This document shows, piece after piece, positions 38,901 to 47,090 of a DNA stretch of 64,000 nucleotides (position 1 is the stretch's first letter; every line of letters begins with the position of its first letter). The position numbers were made by a program, and so were the translations under genes. The notes beneath the pieces are model-generated. The model had not been told where the DNA came from. It saw only the letters and a list, made by a program, of their open reading frames with translations, and did not search any database. The DNA is from Apostichopus japonicus (Eukaryota > Echinodermata > Holothuroidea > Aspidochirotida > Stichopodidae): contig NC_092583.1 in assembly GCF_037975245.1 (NCBI RefSeq), positions 8,198,764-8,262,763 on the forward strand, written 5' to 3'.

Positions 38901-41900
38901 CCTTACAATATATACGTAAAATACATTACAGTGGACGATATCAACCCTGCCTAGCTCCCCTGTCTCAAATATTTTTGAGTGAACGAATTACATTCTCAAT
39001 TGGGAGATCAACATTGTCTCCTTCCAAATATAATATTTTGGGCCAGATTTCACTAAGTTTCGTGTAAGTAGAGATATCAATAATAAATAAATATGCCATT
39101 TCTGTATACACATGGAAATACAGCTCCTAGATTTTGAGCCATCGCATCTATTCTAATTCGTGCTTCTCACTTTGGGAGGGTTGGGGATGGGTGGGAAATG
39201 CATATACGACATATAGTTGTAAGGTACTAAATATTGATTAAAAAAAAATGAGTTCATGTGAGGCAGTAAATTAGAAATTGATTACTTTTCTTACCCAACG
39301 TTAAATCATCACTTTGCTCATTTTTCTAAGTTGACCTCATTTCTAATGGACAAATTTGATCGTTGTTTATGTATTGCTCTTAATGATTGCAAATGTTGTT
39401 CATTTCACTAGAAAATGTGCGAGCGCCTCGACTGCGCCATCAATCTCAGCAGGAGGCAGCCTCGATATTGGAGTAGCACTTGGTAAAGACGGCTTCAACT
39501 GTACTTTATATGATTATGACTTTAACTGCTCTCCGTGTGGAATAGGCACTTATGGTGATACAATCACTGGTGGGTGCCACTCATGTCCAATAGGTAAAGT
39601 ATTTGTAACATAATGTAGGACAGGCTCATTTATGATATGCAAAACATGGGTGAAGGTAACACTCTAGAAACGTGAAGACATCAATATTCTATTGTATTAA
39701 GAATGAATTAAATAAGTTACTTAAATTGATCATTTATAAATGGGAATCTACATTTGATGGAACTTTGTTGTCGAAAACGAATAGCCATGAATTTATAACC
39801 TTGTACTTGATTCACCCAACAAGAAACATTGCCTTTTCGGATAGTGTAACTGTTCCGTTGTCATATATAGTTCAATTGATTTAATAAAACCTCGACAAAT
39901 TAAACCGTCTGAATATATCAATCGCTGTACTGTACATGATACAAATTTCGCTGTTACTACTAAACACTTATTAATATTGCTCGATATTTGTAACCTTTAA
40001 AATGCTAAAATGCTCTAAACCTCCCAGCTCTTCCAGACGTATGCGAAGTTAAATTAGACAATGCGATGTCCAAGGGATAGAATTTCCGGTCTACACTAGT
40101 ATTAGGCCACCAATAGCCAACAGGGCAAAACTATTTCCAAGAAGACCAAATAATGGTCATTAATTTTCAACAGTCAGTTTACTGCCATCCTCAAAGCATT
40201 TCTCGTCACTCTGCCATTGACTTTCCAATTGAACAGATCTCAACGTTTGTGATTTTTAGAAGAACCTGGACGTGAATTAACAATCTAGGGTAAAATATGC
40301 GTTATTCAACCTATTTTTAATCTTTTTATCTTAATATATGAGATTTTTGTTTAAAGGAGGCTTCTACGAGGATCAAATTGCACAAACAATGTCGTCACAC
40401 ACCGGGCAAATACCATGCAAGCTATGTAATGAGGGAACTTACGTCAAAGAAGGACAAGGTACTTCGGCAAAAGATTGTGAAGTTTGTCCTGAAGGAACCA
40501 GACAAGATATACATGCTGGTTTTCGTGCCTGTTCTTGTAAAGATGATTACGCACGTACCGATCGCTATGGACCTTGCTATCTCTGCCTCGAAAGAGGTCT
40601 GAATTGCAGCCAGGACTTCCAGGCTCTTCTTCCGGGGTTCATGTGGAATTGGACCATCCCAGGTGCAAATCTCAGTAACTACAAACAATTTGTGGCGAAT
40701 CTACAGACGATCGACGACCCTTTAACTTTACCTGCCAATTATACAGAGGAAATCCCACGAATATTCATCTGTCCACGCAAAAAAAGCTGCGCCAATAATC
40801 ATAATAGCATAGAAGGCAATTGCGCTAAGGGGTATAAAGGATGGCTTTGTACTAATTGTGAAGCTGGGTACTATTCTGTGCTTACCTCATGTGTACCGTG
40901 TCCTAGATTAGCCATTCTTATCGCAGAGAGCTGTGTGTTCTTTTTTGTCTGCGCATTGGCTTGTTTCTTGTTAACTTGGCAAATAAAGCGAAAAGCTGAA
41001 AAAGGACGACATGCACGATCATTTGTTGATGTTATTATTGCAAGAATAAAGATCTTGCTTGGGTTCTATCAAGTTATTGGCGAGATATTTACATCATTGC
41101 ACGACATCAAATGGACTGGACCGTTGGTTATCTTGGGAAAGTTTATTTCAGCCTTTGAAATAAATATACTGCGCCTGTTTGTAAGACCAAGATGCTTCGA
41201 TGAGAAACTTGACCTCAACCCTAAGATACAATTCATAATCGGGGCGATTTCACCTGTAGTGATAGTTCTTATCCCCTTCTTGTTTTATCAAGCAAAGAAA
41301 CTTTACGTAATCATGAGATTTTCTCCTGTCATCCGCATGTCTCTTCGATCCCATTTCCAAAACCTGGAAACACGTCTCTTTGCATGTGTTGTTGTCCTGT
41401 TGTTTGTTATTTACCCACCAGTATGCTCCGTTATCTTCAGCCTTTATCCAATGGCCTGTAAGCCATTTTACCTCAACCAAGACCAAACGTACAATATCAC
41501 CCGTCTTCGATCTGATTTGGACGTCGATTGCACAAGTCTGCAAGTGTACCACATATTCGCCTTTATCCTCACGGTGATTTACGTGATTGCATTTCCAGCA
41601 GCTCTTCTCTATCTCCTCTGTAAGAATTTGTACTGGCTCCCTAGGAAGGCAGATTCATTGACAGAAGATTTATCTCATGAAAACACAGACGAATCACATG
41701 ATTCCTTAATAGCAAACGACTCCCAAAAATACCCATCTCCTCCAACATGGTTGAACTTCCTCTGTGAAAACTACAAGAAAGAATTCTGGTTCTGGGAAAT
41801 CGTGGAATTAGCTCGGAAGGTCACGCAAACACTTCTCATAACCCTGTTTGGTTGGGAAGACAGACTGACTGTCATTATCACAACCTGTATCTCCGTCCTC

Positions 41901-43995
41901 TTCCTTCTCCTTCATGCACGATACAGACCAATGAAGAGCTCGTATGAGCAGGGTCTTCAGGTGAGTCATAAGAGTGTAGTTGTATCAATTCCTTCCTAAC
42001 TCAAAACTGAATTTATCTGTGCCAAGTTTCTTTATTACAATGTAACCGAACAACATATTGTACAAACGTAACTGATCTATATATTGTGATTTCAGATGTT
42101 TTCTCTGACGGTAATTTTCATCAACGTTATCGTTGCTGCCAATGAATTCCCCAATGAAGAGGAAGTTCCACTCTCAGTCCTTCTTGTGTTGTTAAACATC
42201 ATTGTCCTTGTGATCATTGGAGGTAAAATAAAACAGTTTGTTTAATATTGCTTTCATGAACAAGCAATTTTGCACGGTTTAACGATGAATAAACCCAATC
42301 TTGATTCATTTCAAAATTATTATAAATAAGTCATCGTATCAATGTATAACAAGTCGACAACCACGAGCATAAATATCAAATCGTTTCATTCGTTTTCTGT
42401 TTTTTACATAATCTCTTGAATGATGTACATATCGACTCTGGGATGACAAGCTTTTAAGCTATCGTCCGTATTTGACGAACAGTTTGCCATGTCATAACGA
42501 GTACATAGCAGATACAAAACACACAACTAATCGTTGCCGGTTGACATCCCGGCAATCCGGTCCACTAAGGCTAGACATTTAATTATTTGGCAGACCCAAA
42601 GATCAGGCCTAACAGAACAGTACCATAGAAACTGCATTATTCGGACCTCTTTGTCCGGTTCCTTTTTAGTCTGGATCCGCTATCAAATCATTCTTTAGAA
42701 TACTTGATATGTATCGTCAGTTTGTCATTGATCAAACTCTAAACTTGATTTGTATTTCGGTCAGTATATCAGCTACATCACAATAAAATGTGTAATGCAG
42801 GATAATGAGGCTTGTGTCAACAGTTGTTTACACTACATTTTGGATATGCTTAACCTTAACAACCTTACTTTTCTGGTGACAGTGAAGGTTTGGAAAACAA
42901 ACACGTACTAGGGCCCGGCTGGCTTGAATTGCTCTCTAAAGGATGTTCCCTAATATTACGAGAAGTTACGGTCAAACTCACCACCCTGAAATGAATGTTG
43001 CGAAGGGATCGAATGAGTCACAAAACCTGCCATCGTTATTTGTCTTGATAGAAATAAATCTTATGAACAAATTCTCCAAAAATCTATGAAAAATCTTATT
43101 TCCATTTGGGAGATAAATTCCATTCATGAGAGATTCAATATTTCTCCCACAACCTTCAGCAAGTCCCGAATCTGACTTTATTACAAGTTTATTTTCTTCC
43201 ATGGAGATGGGTTTGCAAATGTTTAATCTAAAATATTGAAGCTCCTAACATGACCAAAATGAGGACAGGGGTTTCACTTTCAACCATGCTATAGAATTAA
43301 CCTTGAAAATATGAAAAGAACAACAATGACAAAGTTAAAATTTCCGATCCTAGTGGCATTATAAACACAGAGATCTCCCAAACGGAACAAGATATTATTT
43401 AGTTGTTTTGGGGAACTGTTCTCCACAATAATATCTTTCATATCTGCTTCAAGGTTTTGGTTGGGTTTGTGGCATTTTTAACTCTTTACTAGTGTTGCAT
43501 AAAGTATTGCATGGAACTTGACTTAATGTTCGGAAGAACTTCTGTTCTCAGAGAGTGTCAATTATGAATGAAAAATTTTGGATGAGTTGGTTATTACTCT
43601 CGAAGATCGTTAATGCATGGGTTTGAGAATGGTTTCAACCGTTATACTGCACGTGCTAGAGGAGTTGGGGATTTTGTGTTAAGGTATTTTTGTTGTTCAT
43701 AATGGTCATTGACGGAGACAGATAAGAAGAGTACCATGCTGACGAACTGCATATTTTAAATCGCCTTACCTTTGTAATATAACACGAAACTAGGGTACCC
43801 GATCTTTTTTCCTAACGGTTCAGCTTCCGATTCCAACTTGTACGGATAATGCCAATTTGACAATACTATGTTTTTGCCCCTTATTTGCTAGGAGAGTTTC
43901 TGGTGACAATAGTGATTCATCTAAAATGGATCTTAGTCGCAGCCAGGAACTGTATCACTCAAAGGATCCACAGAAGCAATCAAGATCACGAGTGA
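15083..43995 (+). CDS. LRR / ephrin-receptor-like / multi-pass membrane receptor, 28 exons, 1,320 aa
   Basis: Exons: 15083-15203, 16114-16237, 18358-18429, 19567-19638, 20220-20291, 21255-21326, 22642-22713, 23360-23431, 24841-24912, 25537-25608, 25713-25784, 28373-28444, 28698-28769, 33126-33197, 33632-33703, 34318-34389, 35602-35673, 36161-36232, 36728-36877, 37365-37433, 37891-37959, 38132-38203, 38687-38743, 38932-39063, 39412-39593, 40357-41960, 42096-42222, 43892-43995. All junctions are GT/AG, phases agree throughout, and the sum is 3,963 nt with stop. Order: signal peptide (about 1-22), Cys-rich LRR N-cap (about 42-80), about 21 LRRs of the form LxLxxNxLxxLPxxxFxGLxxL (82-605), linker, Cys-rich GCC2/GCC3 or Eph-receptor-like region (about 690-890), then seven or more membrane segments (894 onward). 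The architecture implies a cell-surface receptor binding ligands through the LRR arch. The membrane domain is not a recognisable rhodopsin-type 7TM; I recall similar Cys-rich plus multi-pass proteins in protists and marine invertebrates. Ligand and signalling are unknown. The last exon is the least certain. Confidence 0.83.
15800..16011 (-). repeat. tRNA(Ser/Leu)-like SINE relic in LRR-gene intron 1
   Basis: The minus strand carries an A-box-like TGGCCGAGTGG (16003-15993) followed by ATAAAGGCGGTGG and a long variable-arm-like hairpin (CGGGAGGCTCCCG). This resembles class II tRNA (Ser/Leu) leaders used by SINEs. The B box is degenerate. Best read as an old SINE, not a working tRNA. Confidence 0.5.
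16780..16976 (+). repeat. 3' tail of a LINE/SINE-like retroelement
   Basis: Ends with CAATTGCCCAGCTTGGGATG, CAATAAAG and a short (GAATCT)n tail. This layout is common at 3' ends of invertebrate non-LTR elements. No coding part is attached on this strand. Confidence 0.4.
17030..17650 (-). pseudogene. decayed non-LTR retrotransposon (LINE) reverse transcriptase relic
   Basis: On the minus strand, LIQYADDTCIY around 17627-17595 contains the RT motif C YADD (17624-17613). It is followed by SSGLTVDLEKCYLFPFSHYD (RT motif D-like) and then NFNWSGKPDKIKRT, EDGGLKVKDIHGLKNSLK and NGVWKLFF, the order seen in the C-terminal region of L1/Tx1-type and related LINEs. Several in-frame stops and frame changes interrupt it. 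It lies antisense in intron 2 of the LRR gene. Confidence 0.7.
18080..18247 (+). repeat. about 50-bp minisatellite, 3.4 copies
   Basis: Units beginning GAGTGGTATGCGTAAATGG start at 18080, 18128, 18175 (GGAATGCG variant) and 18228, with spacings of 48, 47 and 53 bp. The interior ATAATGTCGCAGATCT is conserved. It lies 110 bp before LRR exon 3. Confidence 0.85.
18358..38743 (+). CDS. LRR receptor exons 3-23: leucine-rich repeat array
   Basis: Exons 3-18 are each exactly 72 nt, begin with the third base of a codon and end after the second base (phase 2-2), and each encodes one 24-residue LRR. Examples: DLSENRLQSLPTNIFADLSS (25713-25784) and DLSGNKLQTLPTKLFADISS (33632-33703). Exon 19 (36728-36877, 150 nt) encodes two repeats. 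Exons 20 and 21 are 69 nt, exon 22 is 72 nt and exon 23 (57 nt) is a short terminal repeat. Donors are nearly all GTAAGT, GTACGT, GTATGT or GTAGGT. There is no standard Cys-rich LRR C-cap after the last repeat. Removing or duplicating any 72-nt exon preserves the frame. Confidence 0.88.
18430..19566. other. LRR-gene intron 3
   Basis: No exon or recognisable element apart from a run of about 17 C at 18876-18892. Confidence 0.5.
19700..19996 (+). repeat. LINE-like 3' end with TTGAAAC tail
   Basis: A pyrimidine-rich stretch (19733-19775) is followed by a tail ending AAAATAAACTTGAAACTTGAAA. I associate this AATAAA plus (TTGAAAC)n arrangement with invertebrate non-LTR elements. No coding sequence remains. 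Confidence 0.4.
20326..20521 (+). repeat. 12-bp satellite (GGATATCATAAG)n
   Basis: About 16 imperfect units of GGATATCRTRAG containing the palindrome GATATC. It starts only 35 bp after the donor of LRR exon 5 (20291). Repetitive Met/Ile/Ser-Leu frames on the minus strand are artefacts. Confidence 0.9.
20865..20936. repeat. (AT)n microsatellite
   Basis: About 72 bp AT dinucleotide with one TTTA interruption, in an LRR-gene intron. Confidence 0.95.
21327..22641. other. LRR-gene intron 6
   Basis: No exon seen. It contains C runs (about 22339-22350 and 22404-22413) and a run of about 15 G followed by a short CA repeat near 22483-22510. A degenerate repeat is likely but not assigned. Confidence 0.45.
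23476..23746. repeat. GC-rich, CpG-rich island-like insert of unknown origin
   Basis: About 270 bp with a base composition very unlike the surrounding AT-rich intron, starting with short tandem GCCGATGTGGCCGGTGTGGC units. It is open in one frame on each strand (79 and 114 codons) without recognisable domains. It could be a fragment of a mobile element or a captured exon; I cannot tell. Confidence 0.4.
25110..25330 (-). repeat. GTCAAATGGTGCATTCTG-family repeat, copy 2
   Basis: Reverse-orientation core at 25121-25137 (CAGAATGCCCCATTGAC, one base shorter than the family core). It is followed by blocks seen in the other copies: CCTCCTTTATAAAATC, TTCACC, GGGCTTTCCCAGAAAGGTCC. Confidence 0.55.
25411..25436. 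repeat. short (AT)n
   Basis: 26 bp of AT dinucleotide, about 100 bp before LRR exon 10. A separate (GT)n/(GC)n stretch lies at about 25628-25668, just after that exon. Confidence 0.9.
25963..27890. mobile_element. 2 kb composite hAT-like element, copy 2 (in LRR-gene intron)
   Basis: Ends CAGGCGCGTATCCAGG and CCTGGATACGCGCCTG are perfectly inverted over 16 bp. It is co-linear with 11793-13755: polypurine tract (25978-26105), core (26580-26620), nested MITE (26773-27215), second core (27806-27847). It lacks about 27 bp of GC-rich sequence just inside the left end that copy 1 has. Same orientation as copy 1. Inserted in the intron between LRR exons 11 and 12 and followed immediately by (AT)n. 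Confidence 0.85.
26773..27215. mobile_element. nested hAT-like MITE, copy 2
   Basis: Same terminal repeats as 12634-13079 (CAAAGGCGTAGG and CCTACGCCTATG), with perfect TGTGTAGT target duplications at 26765-26772 and 27216-27223. Confidence 0.9.
27891..28079. repeat. (AT)n with higher-order repeat
   Basis: AT dinucleotide interrupted twice by the same ACATATATATAATATAAATA segment, so the array has an approximately 70-bp higher-order period. Confidence 0.85.
28081..28115 (+). repeat. GTCAAATGGTGCATTCTG-family fragment, copy 3
   Basis: GTCAAACGGTGCATTCTG at 28081-28098 directly follows the (AT)n array. Only the core and a short flank (GAGGTATTTGATT) are recognisable. Confidence 0.45.
28781..28896. 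repeat. irregular AT-rich microsatellite
   Basis: TATATA with interspersed C and G and ATAATATAAATA segments. Starts about 10 bp after LRR exon 13 ends at 28769. Confidence 0.85.
28912..30587 (+). repeat. dispersed direct repeat of GTGACTCGCGTGAC, about 10 copies
   Basis: Exact or one-to-two-change copies at 28912, 29077, 29267, 29289, 30048, 30062, 30227 (CAC variant), 30397 (last base changed), about 30410 (first bases changed) and 30574, all in the same orientation. Most are preceded by AAC, GAC or TTT and followed by A. The motif itself is GTGAC-TCGC-GTGAC. Between copies the DNA is ordinary AT-rich sequence, so this is not a simple tandem array. I do not recognise it. Confidence 0.9.
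30010..30684 (+). repeat. 349-bp tandem duplication
   Basis: 30010-30359 and 30360-30684 are roughly 90-95% identical (marker blocks TAGAAACACTATCTTGA, CAGTAATCCTTTTGGTATC, AGCTATTAAGTGAGCACTAT). The second copy is cut off at GCAAATAT where the (AT)n before the Penelope-like element begins. Each unit carries three copies of the 14-bp motif. Confidence 0.85.
30684..30731. repeat. (AT)n at 5' boundary of the Penelope-like element
   Basis: 48 bp of pure AT between the truncated tandem repeat and the retroelement coding region. Confidence 0.95.
30762..32540 (+). pseudogene. Penelope-like RT / GIY-YIG endonuclease ORF with one in-frame stop
   Basis: A single frame runs from at least 30762 to TAA 32538-32540, interrupted only by TAA at 31398-31400. 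Upstream part: FYFLPKIHKEGNPGRPIISG (RT fingers), LDVSSLYTNIPNEEG (motif A with its Asp, about 31113-31157), GTAMGTKMAPSFANIFMG (motif B). Downstream part: RYIDDIFMIW (motif C catalytic YIDD at 31404-31415) and GVHFLDTTV. The C-terminal region has a Cys-rich linker (CTQNCKTC) and VIYLIYCNICNLQYIGES followed by RMRMTQHR, a GIY-YIG-type endonuclease. The stop lies two codons before YIDD and separates motif B from motif C, so this copy is probably inactive. Otherwise the frame is intact, implying a fairly young insertion. Confidence 0.92.
32533..32570 (+). other. duplicated hairpin at the Penelope-like stop codon
   Basis: The 18-mer CGGATTAAAATAATCCGA (itself an inverted repeat) occurs twice, at 32533-32550 and 32553-32570. 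The stop codon of the element lies in the first stem. Confidence 0.8.
32852..32937. repeat. (AT)n at 3' boundary of the Penelope-like element
   Basis: About 86 bp of pure AT dinucleotide, about 190 bp upstream of LRR exon 14. Confidence 0.95.
33198..34317. other. LRR-gene introns 14-15
   Basis: Apart from exon 15 (33632-33703) I see no coding or repeat structure. Confidence 0.5.
35199..35484. mobile_element. 286-bp hAT-like MITE with perfect target duplication
   Basis: Ends CAGGCGCGTAGC and GCTACGCCCCTG are inverted with one mismatch. The 8-bp target duplication ATGCTGCA at 35191-35198 and 35485-35492 is perfect, the hAT hallmark. A C15 run lies near the left end and a shared core at 35391-35431. 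Its interior matches segments inside both composite elements. Located in intron 16 of the LRR gene. Confidence 0.95.
35674..37890. other. LRR-gene introns 17-20
   Basis: Between the exons listed for the gene I see no further genes. A (CAACAAA)n-like microsatellite lies at about 37600-37650. Confidence 0.5.
38932..39593 (+). CDS. LRR receptor exons 24-25: linker and start of Cys-rich region
   Basis: Exon 24 (38932-39063, 132 nt, phase 2 to 2) encodes a linker with no recognisable domain (GRYQPCLAPLSQIFLSERIT). It is open in the required frame and has good splice sites, but is less certain than its neighbours. Exon 25 (39412-39593, phase 2 to 1) encodes a Ser/Gly-rich stretch and then CSPCGIGTYGDTITGGCHSC, the first module of the Eph-receptor-like Cys-rich region. 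It joins in frame (G|GA) to the long exon at 40357. Confidence 0.72.
39594..40356. other. LRR-gene intron 25
   Basis: AT-rich, no additional exon with compatible phase recognised. Exon 25 joins the next exon directly in frame. Confidence 0.5.
40357..41960 (+). CDS. LRR receptor exon 26: Cys-rich modules and multi-pass membrane domain
   Basis: The 1,604-nt exon is the only long one. It continues the Cys modules (CKLCNEGTYVKEG, CEVCPEGTRQDIHAG, CSCKDDYARTDRYGPCYLC), then a spacer with N-glycosylation sequons (NCS, NWT, NLS, NYT), then CAKGYKGWLCTNCEAGYYS ending VPCP, which directly precedes the first membrane helix (LAILIAESCVFFFVCALACF, residues about 894-917). Further hydrophobic segments follow: IQFIIGAISPVVIVLIPFLF, LFACVVVLLFVIYPPVCSVI, YHIFAFILTVIYVIAFPAAL and LTVIITTCISVLFLLLHARY. 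An acidic Ser-rich loop (about HENTDESHDSL) lies before the conserved-looking FWFWEIVELARKVTQ. It ends in phase 0 at CAG|GTGAGT. Confidence 0.9.
42096..43995 (+). CDS. LRR receptor exons 27-28: last membrane segments and C-terminus
   Basis: Exon 27 (42096-42222, phase 0 to 1) encodes two hydrophobic segments (MFSLTVIFINVIVAANEF and LSVLLVLLNIIVLVIIGG). With the exon 28 acceptor at TTTGCTAG|GAGAG, phase 1 gives GEFLVTIVIHLKWILVAARN and a short basic tail ending at TGA 43993-43995. The different frame open over the same DNA (43857-44159) would need a phase the upstream exon does not supply, so I reject it. An AATAAA at 45000-45005 could be the poly(A) signal, giving a 1 kb 3'UTR. Confidence 0.62.
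42223..43891. other. LRR-gene last intron
   Basis: 1.67 kb. A 74-codon minus-strand open stretch at 42978-43202 looks moderately coding (AEGCGRNIESLMNGIYL) but has no recognised family and no partner exons. It may be a decayed repeat. Confidence 0.35.
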
Positions 43996-46114
43996 CTGGA
44001 ACCAGCCTTTATTATTTGTCAGAGAGGCCAGAGAGTGGAGATTTAACTGAAACTTGTAAAAAGGAAAAGACATTGAAGGATTTAAGAAATGATTTTAATT
44101 TGTTTGTCGCTTTGTCAGTCATTTTCATTGTTTGTCAATTAGTCAGTCATTTTCATTGAGCACTTCTCATTCAAACACAGAGTAAATTTTGAAAATCTTG
44201 TAAATAATTAGCGTACCTATACTTACGAATTCCATCCCAAGTTTGTAGACTCTCGAGTTGTTAAGGGTTTTAACTTATCATATTAATGGATTTAAAAGAA
44301 TTCCTCATCGTAAAATAATTCTGATGTACAAACAATAGGTGGTATTTGGTATTTACTTTGGTATCATCTTCTTGAACTTTATCATAGTACATATTCTGAA
44401 AGTTATAAGAATATTCGCAGCGTTAACTTGTACAGATGCATAATTGAGGCACGAGGCATTTGAGTTTAGAGAGCGACGATATGAGTTCAATGAAGATAGT
44501 TCTAAGTGAGTGCATATAACAGTGCAGGAAAGAGGATTTAATAGTTGGTCAATGGCAAAGAACGACTTAATCACTTTAGCATTACTATAACTTCGTGCAA
44601 GAGGGGTGGGGGAGGGGAGCTTACAGTATGGGATGACTGTAGGCAAAACTATTCATTTGGATGTGTTCTATAATATTCGCTACCGTTAGCAAACACTTCA
44701 ATGCAAACGGCATTAGTAACCAGTTTTTAAGCTTGAGAAATGACCCTAGAAACACCAGATACTCATCATTTGACCGACTGGACTATACGAACAATTGGTA
44801 TTGGAAATAATACACTAGCAGAAGCATCCCACCTCCCTTGACGTTACACCTTTCATACGTACCATTGTAATGGTAATGCCATGACCTGCCAAAAAAAGGG
44901 GGTTTTATGTAAAAGATCAAGGCTATCAATACATGCACACACCACGTTGTATATGACCAGTGTAAACTTCTATGAATTTGAAGTAGTTATAAAATGTACA
45001 ATAAAATGAAACCAAGTGAAGTACAGCTTGACAAAACCGAAATTAGATTTATTGAAGGCACTGTCCCTATAGCAACAATCAATGCTCAAGTTCATGTAAC
45101 TGTTGTGAATAAGATATGATTGGTATTGTTTATCGCTAATGAAATGCTCATGCTAATATGTACGTCCTTTGTAATGTTTAAACCAATTGAGCATATCAAA
45201 GTATCTAGCAAATTGTGATGTCAATGTAGCATTTCTTTAAAATTAAGCTATTGGTCACTTCGTCAAAACTTTGCCAATATCTGGGTCGCAAACTTCTAAT
45301 TTAGGGCAGGATTTTAGTCTTCGTATGCGATGGTTTAAGAAAAGAAACTTTAGTGCTGCTGATGTTTTTATGACTATTACGGTTCTCAAGATATAATCTT
45401 TAAATTCTGCTAATAATTTGGAATGCCACACTCAGGTAACATTGGTCATGACAACGGGTCCTCACTACAGGATTAAATGTTAATGTTCGTACATTGTTTT
45501 GTAAATTCTAACATCTCTAAATATTTGTTGCAATACTTATTCATTTCAATAACATAACACCATTCGATTACATTAAGCACTATTTGTCCAAGACAAATCT
45601 GTCACACATTGTAAACAAACAAGTCCTTTGAGGCCATAAACTTCTTACGTTCACTTATTGCGTTTTATATGCAAATTGCCCGAATAGTCTGTGTGGTAGA
45701 TTATATAGTCCAGTCACTTTAATTGATGAGCCCCAGTTTTAAATTGGATCATCTGAAAACTATATGTAAGTGTTAAAGGAAACAACATTGAATGTTAGAA
45801 ATGTTGTCTACAACGTATGAAAATGACTATTTTGTGCTTAAAGTCGCCTTTTAAATAAACCGTAAGCCCACTGGATTTGATACTGGATAAGATTTTCTCT
45901 CTGGACATTGACCGTTGACTTTCGTGAATGATGATATGTTGGGTTACGTTCAGAGGTGAAAGGTAACTTCAAGTCCTTTAATACATGAGAATTGAATGTT
46001 CATGTCGTATAGTTAAAAAAACGTCACTTTCATTGGTTAATCTGCTTCCGCGATTAATTATTTATCATAACGTCAGCGGTCAAAGGTCATATAGTCACTT
46101 TTGGAATGAGATCT
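43996..46114. other. intergenic / 3'UTR of the LRR gene
   Basis: No gene seen. Contains the AATAAA at 45000-45005 and the old repeat at 45601-45731. Confidence 0.45.
45601..45731 (+). repeat. old interspersed repeat, copy B
   Basis: Partner of 6668-6829; shared blocks GTCACACATTGTAAAC, GCCATAAACTTCTTA, ATAGTCCAGTCACTTTAATT, GATGAGCC. Confidence 0.55.
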
Positions 46115-47090
46115 GTGATTTCGTATTTTGTATTTTAGTGACAGATGTTGTTTGTCGCTATTCGTCTATGCGTATATATATAATTTTCAGAACCTCAGAC
46201 GAAGCTGTACTTCCCCCAAATTTCCCAAAATAAATGTACGTTAACGATTACTTTTGCTTTTGAGGCTCTGCTGGTAAACCCTGTTCACGCAGGAAGTTGA
46301 GAACTACCCGGTTCACGAAATAGCCCGAATGTTTCCTTTCTGGGCAGCCTTTCCTAGGAATAGAAATTATATTGCGATGCATAAATTACTTTAAACCGAT
46401 GGGTAATGACCACAGTCAGATGGCCTTTCACGTGTGCAGTGGCGTAAGAAAGTAGGGGGGGGGGGGGAGGCAAGACCTCCATAGATGGGAGTTGGTTTCA
46501 ATGACCACTTGAAGGCATCCTCTATTTTATAAAATGCTCCAAGGACATCTAGCTCTCCTATAAATATTCATGTCGCTACCTAAATCAGTCAGGTTCATTT
46601 GGAAGTTTATTATTATTGATTGGCACCATCTTGTATATCATGTATATAACAACAAAGCCACAGAATGCACCATTTGACGTTTAAAACTTTCATTTTTTTC
46701 TGGAGGTGGACCCCACAAACCACCCCAACATAGGAGTCGACTAAAATGACCCAAGTAAATCCCCCTCCTTTATCATATCCTTTGTTCGCTTCAGGCCCTT
46801 CCAAGAAAGTTCAGCCCAATATCTTGATCAGTTTTCAATTTGTCAATTTCTGCACCCCGTTATATACACAGAAATACACTGTGCTAAAATCGAAGGAGGT
46901 CATCAAACACTTTTGAATAGCTACTATATGTCATCGTTATTTATATACCATAATACGTCATCCATATTTGTATTAAGTCAACAGTTATCTCGGAACTTCA
47001 AGTCTAAACGTGGCAGTAACCAATATGTTGAACCTGTGTTTCAAAACCGCGCGGTAATATATTTTGTTGCAGTATTATAATAAAGGAAAG
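46115..47090 (+). repeat. inverted duplication, left arm
   Basis: Matches the reverse complement of 63150-64000 in co-linear order: TTTTCAGAACCTCAGACGAAGC, ACGTTAACGATTACTTTTG, AGGCTCTGCTG, the GTCAAATGGTGCATTCTG-family element, CACCCCGTTATATACAC, GTCAACAGTTA and TATATTACCGCGCG. This arm has about 130 bp extra between 46300 and 46440. The partner runs off the window end. Confidence 0.85.
46440..46860 (-). mobile_element. GTCAAATGGTGCATTCTG-family element, copy 4
   Basis: One end is CAGTGGCGTAAG at 46440, followed by a G13 run. The reverse core is at 46661-46678. The CAGTG start suggests a hAT-like MITE, but I find no clear target duplication. Confidence 0.55.

Noticed and set aside
42978..43202. 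Minus-strand 74-codon frame as a separate gene
   Set aside because: No partner exons, no recognised domain; most likely a repeat remnant or chance.
15083..43995. Classical glycoprotein-hormone-type LGR receptor
   Set aside because: Exon structure of LRRs fits, but the C-terminal part has GCC2/GCC3-type cysteine modules and no recognisable rhodopsin-family 7TM motifs.
43857..44159. 100-codon plus-strand frame as the LRR gene's last exon
   Set aside because: The upstream donor supplies phase 1, which reads a different frame ending at TGA 43993-43995; the 100-codon frame would need phase 2.
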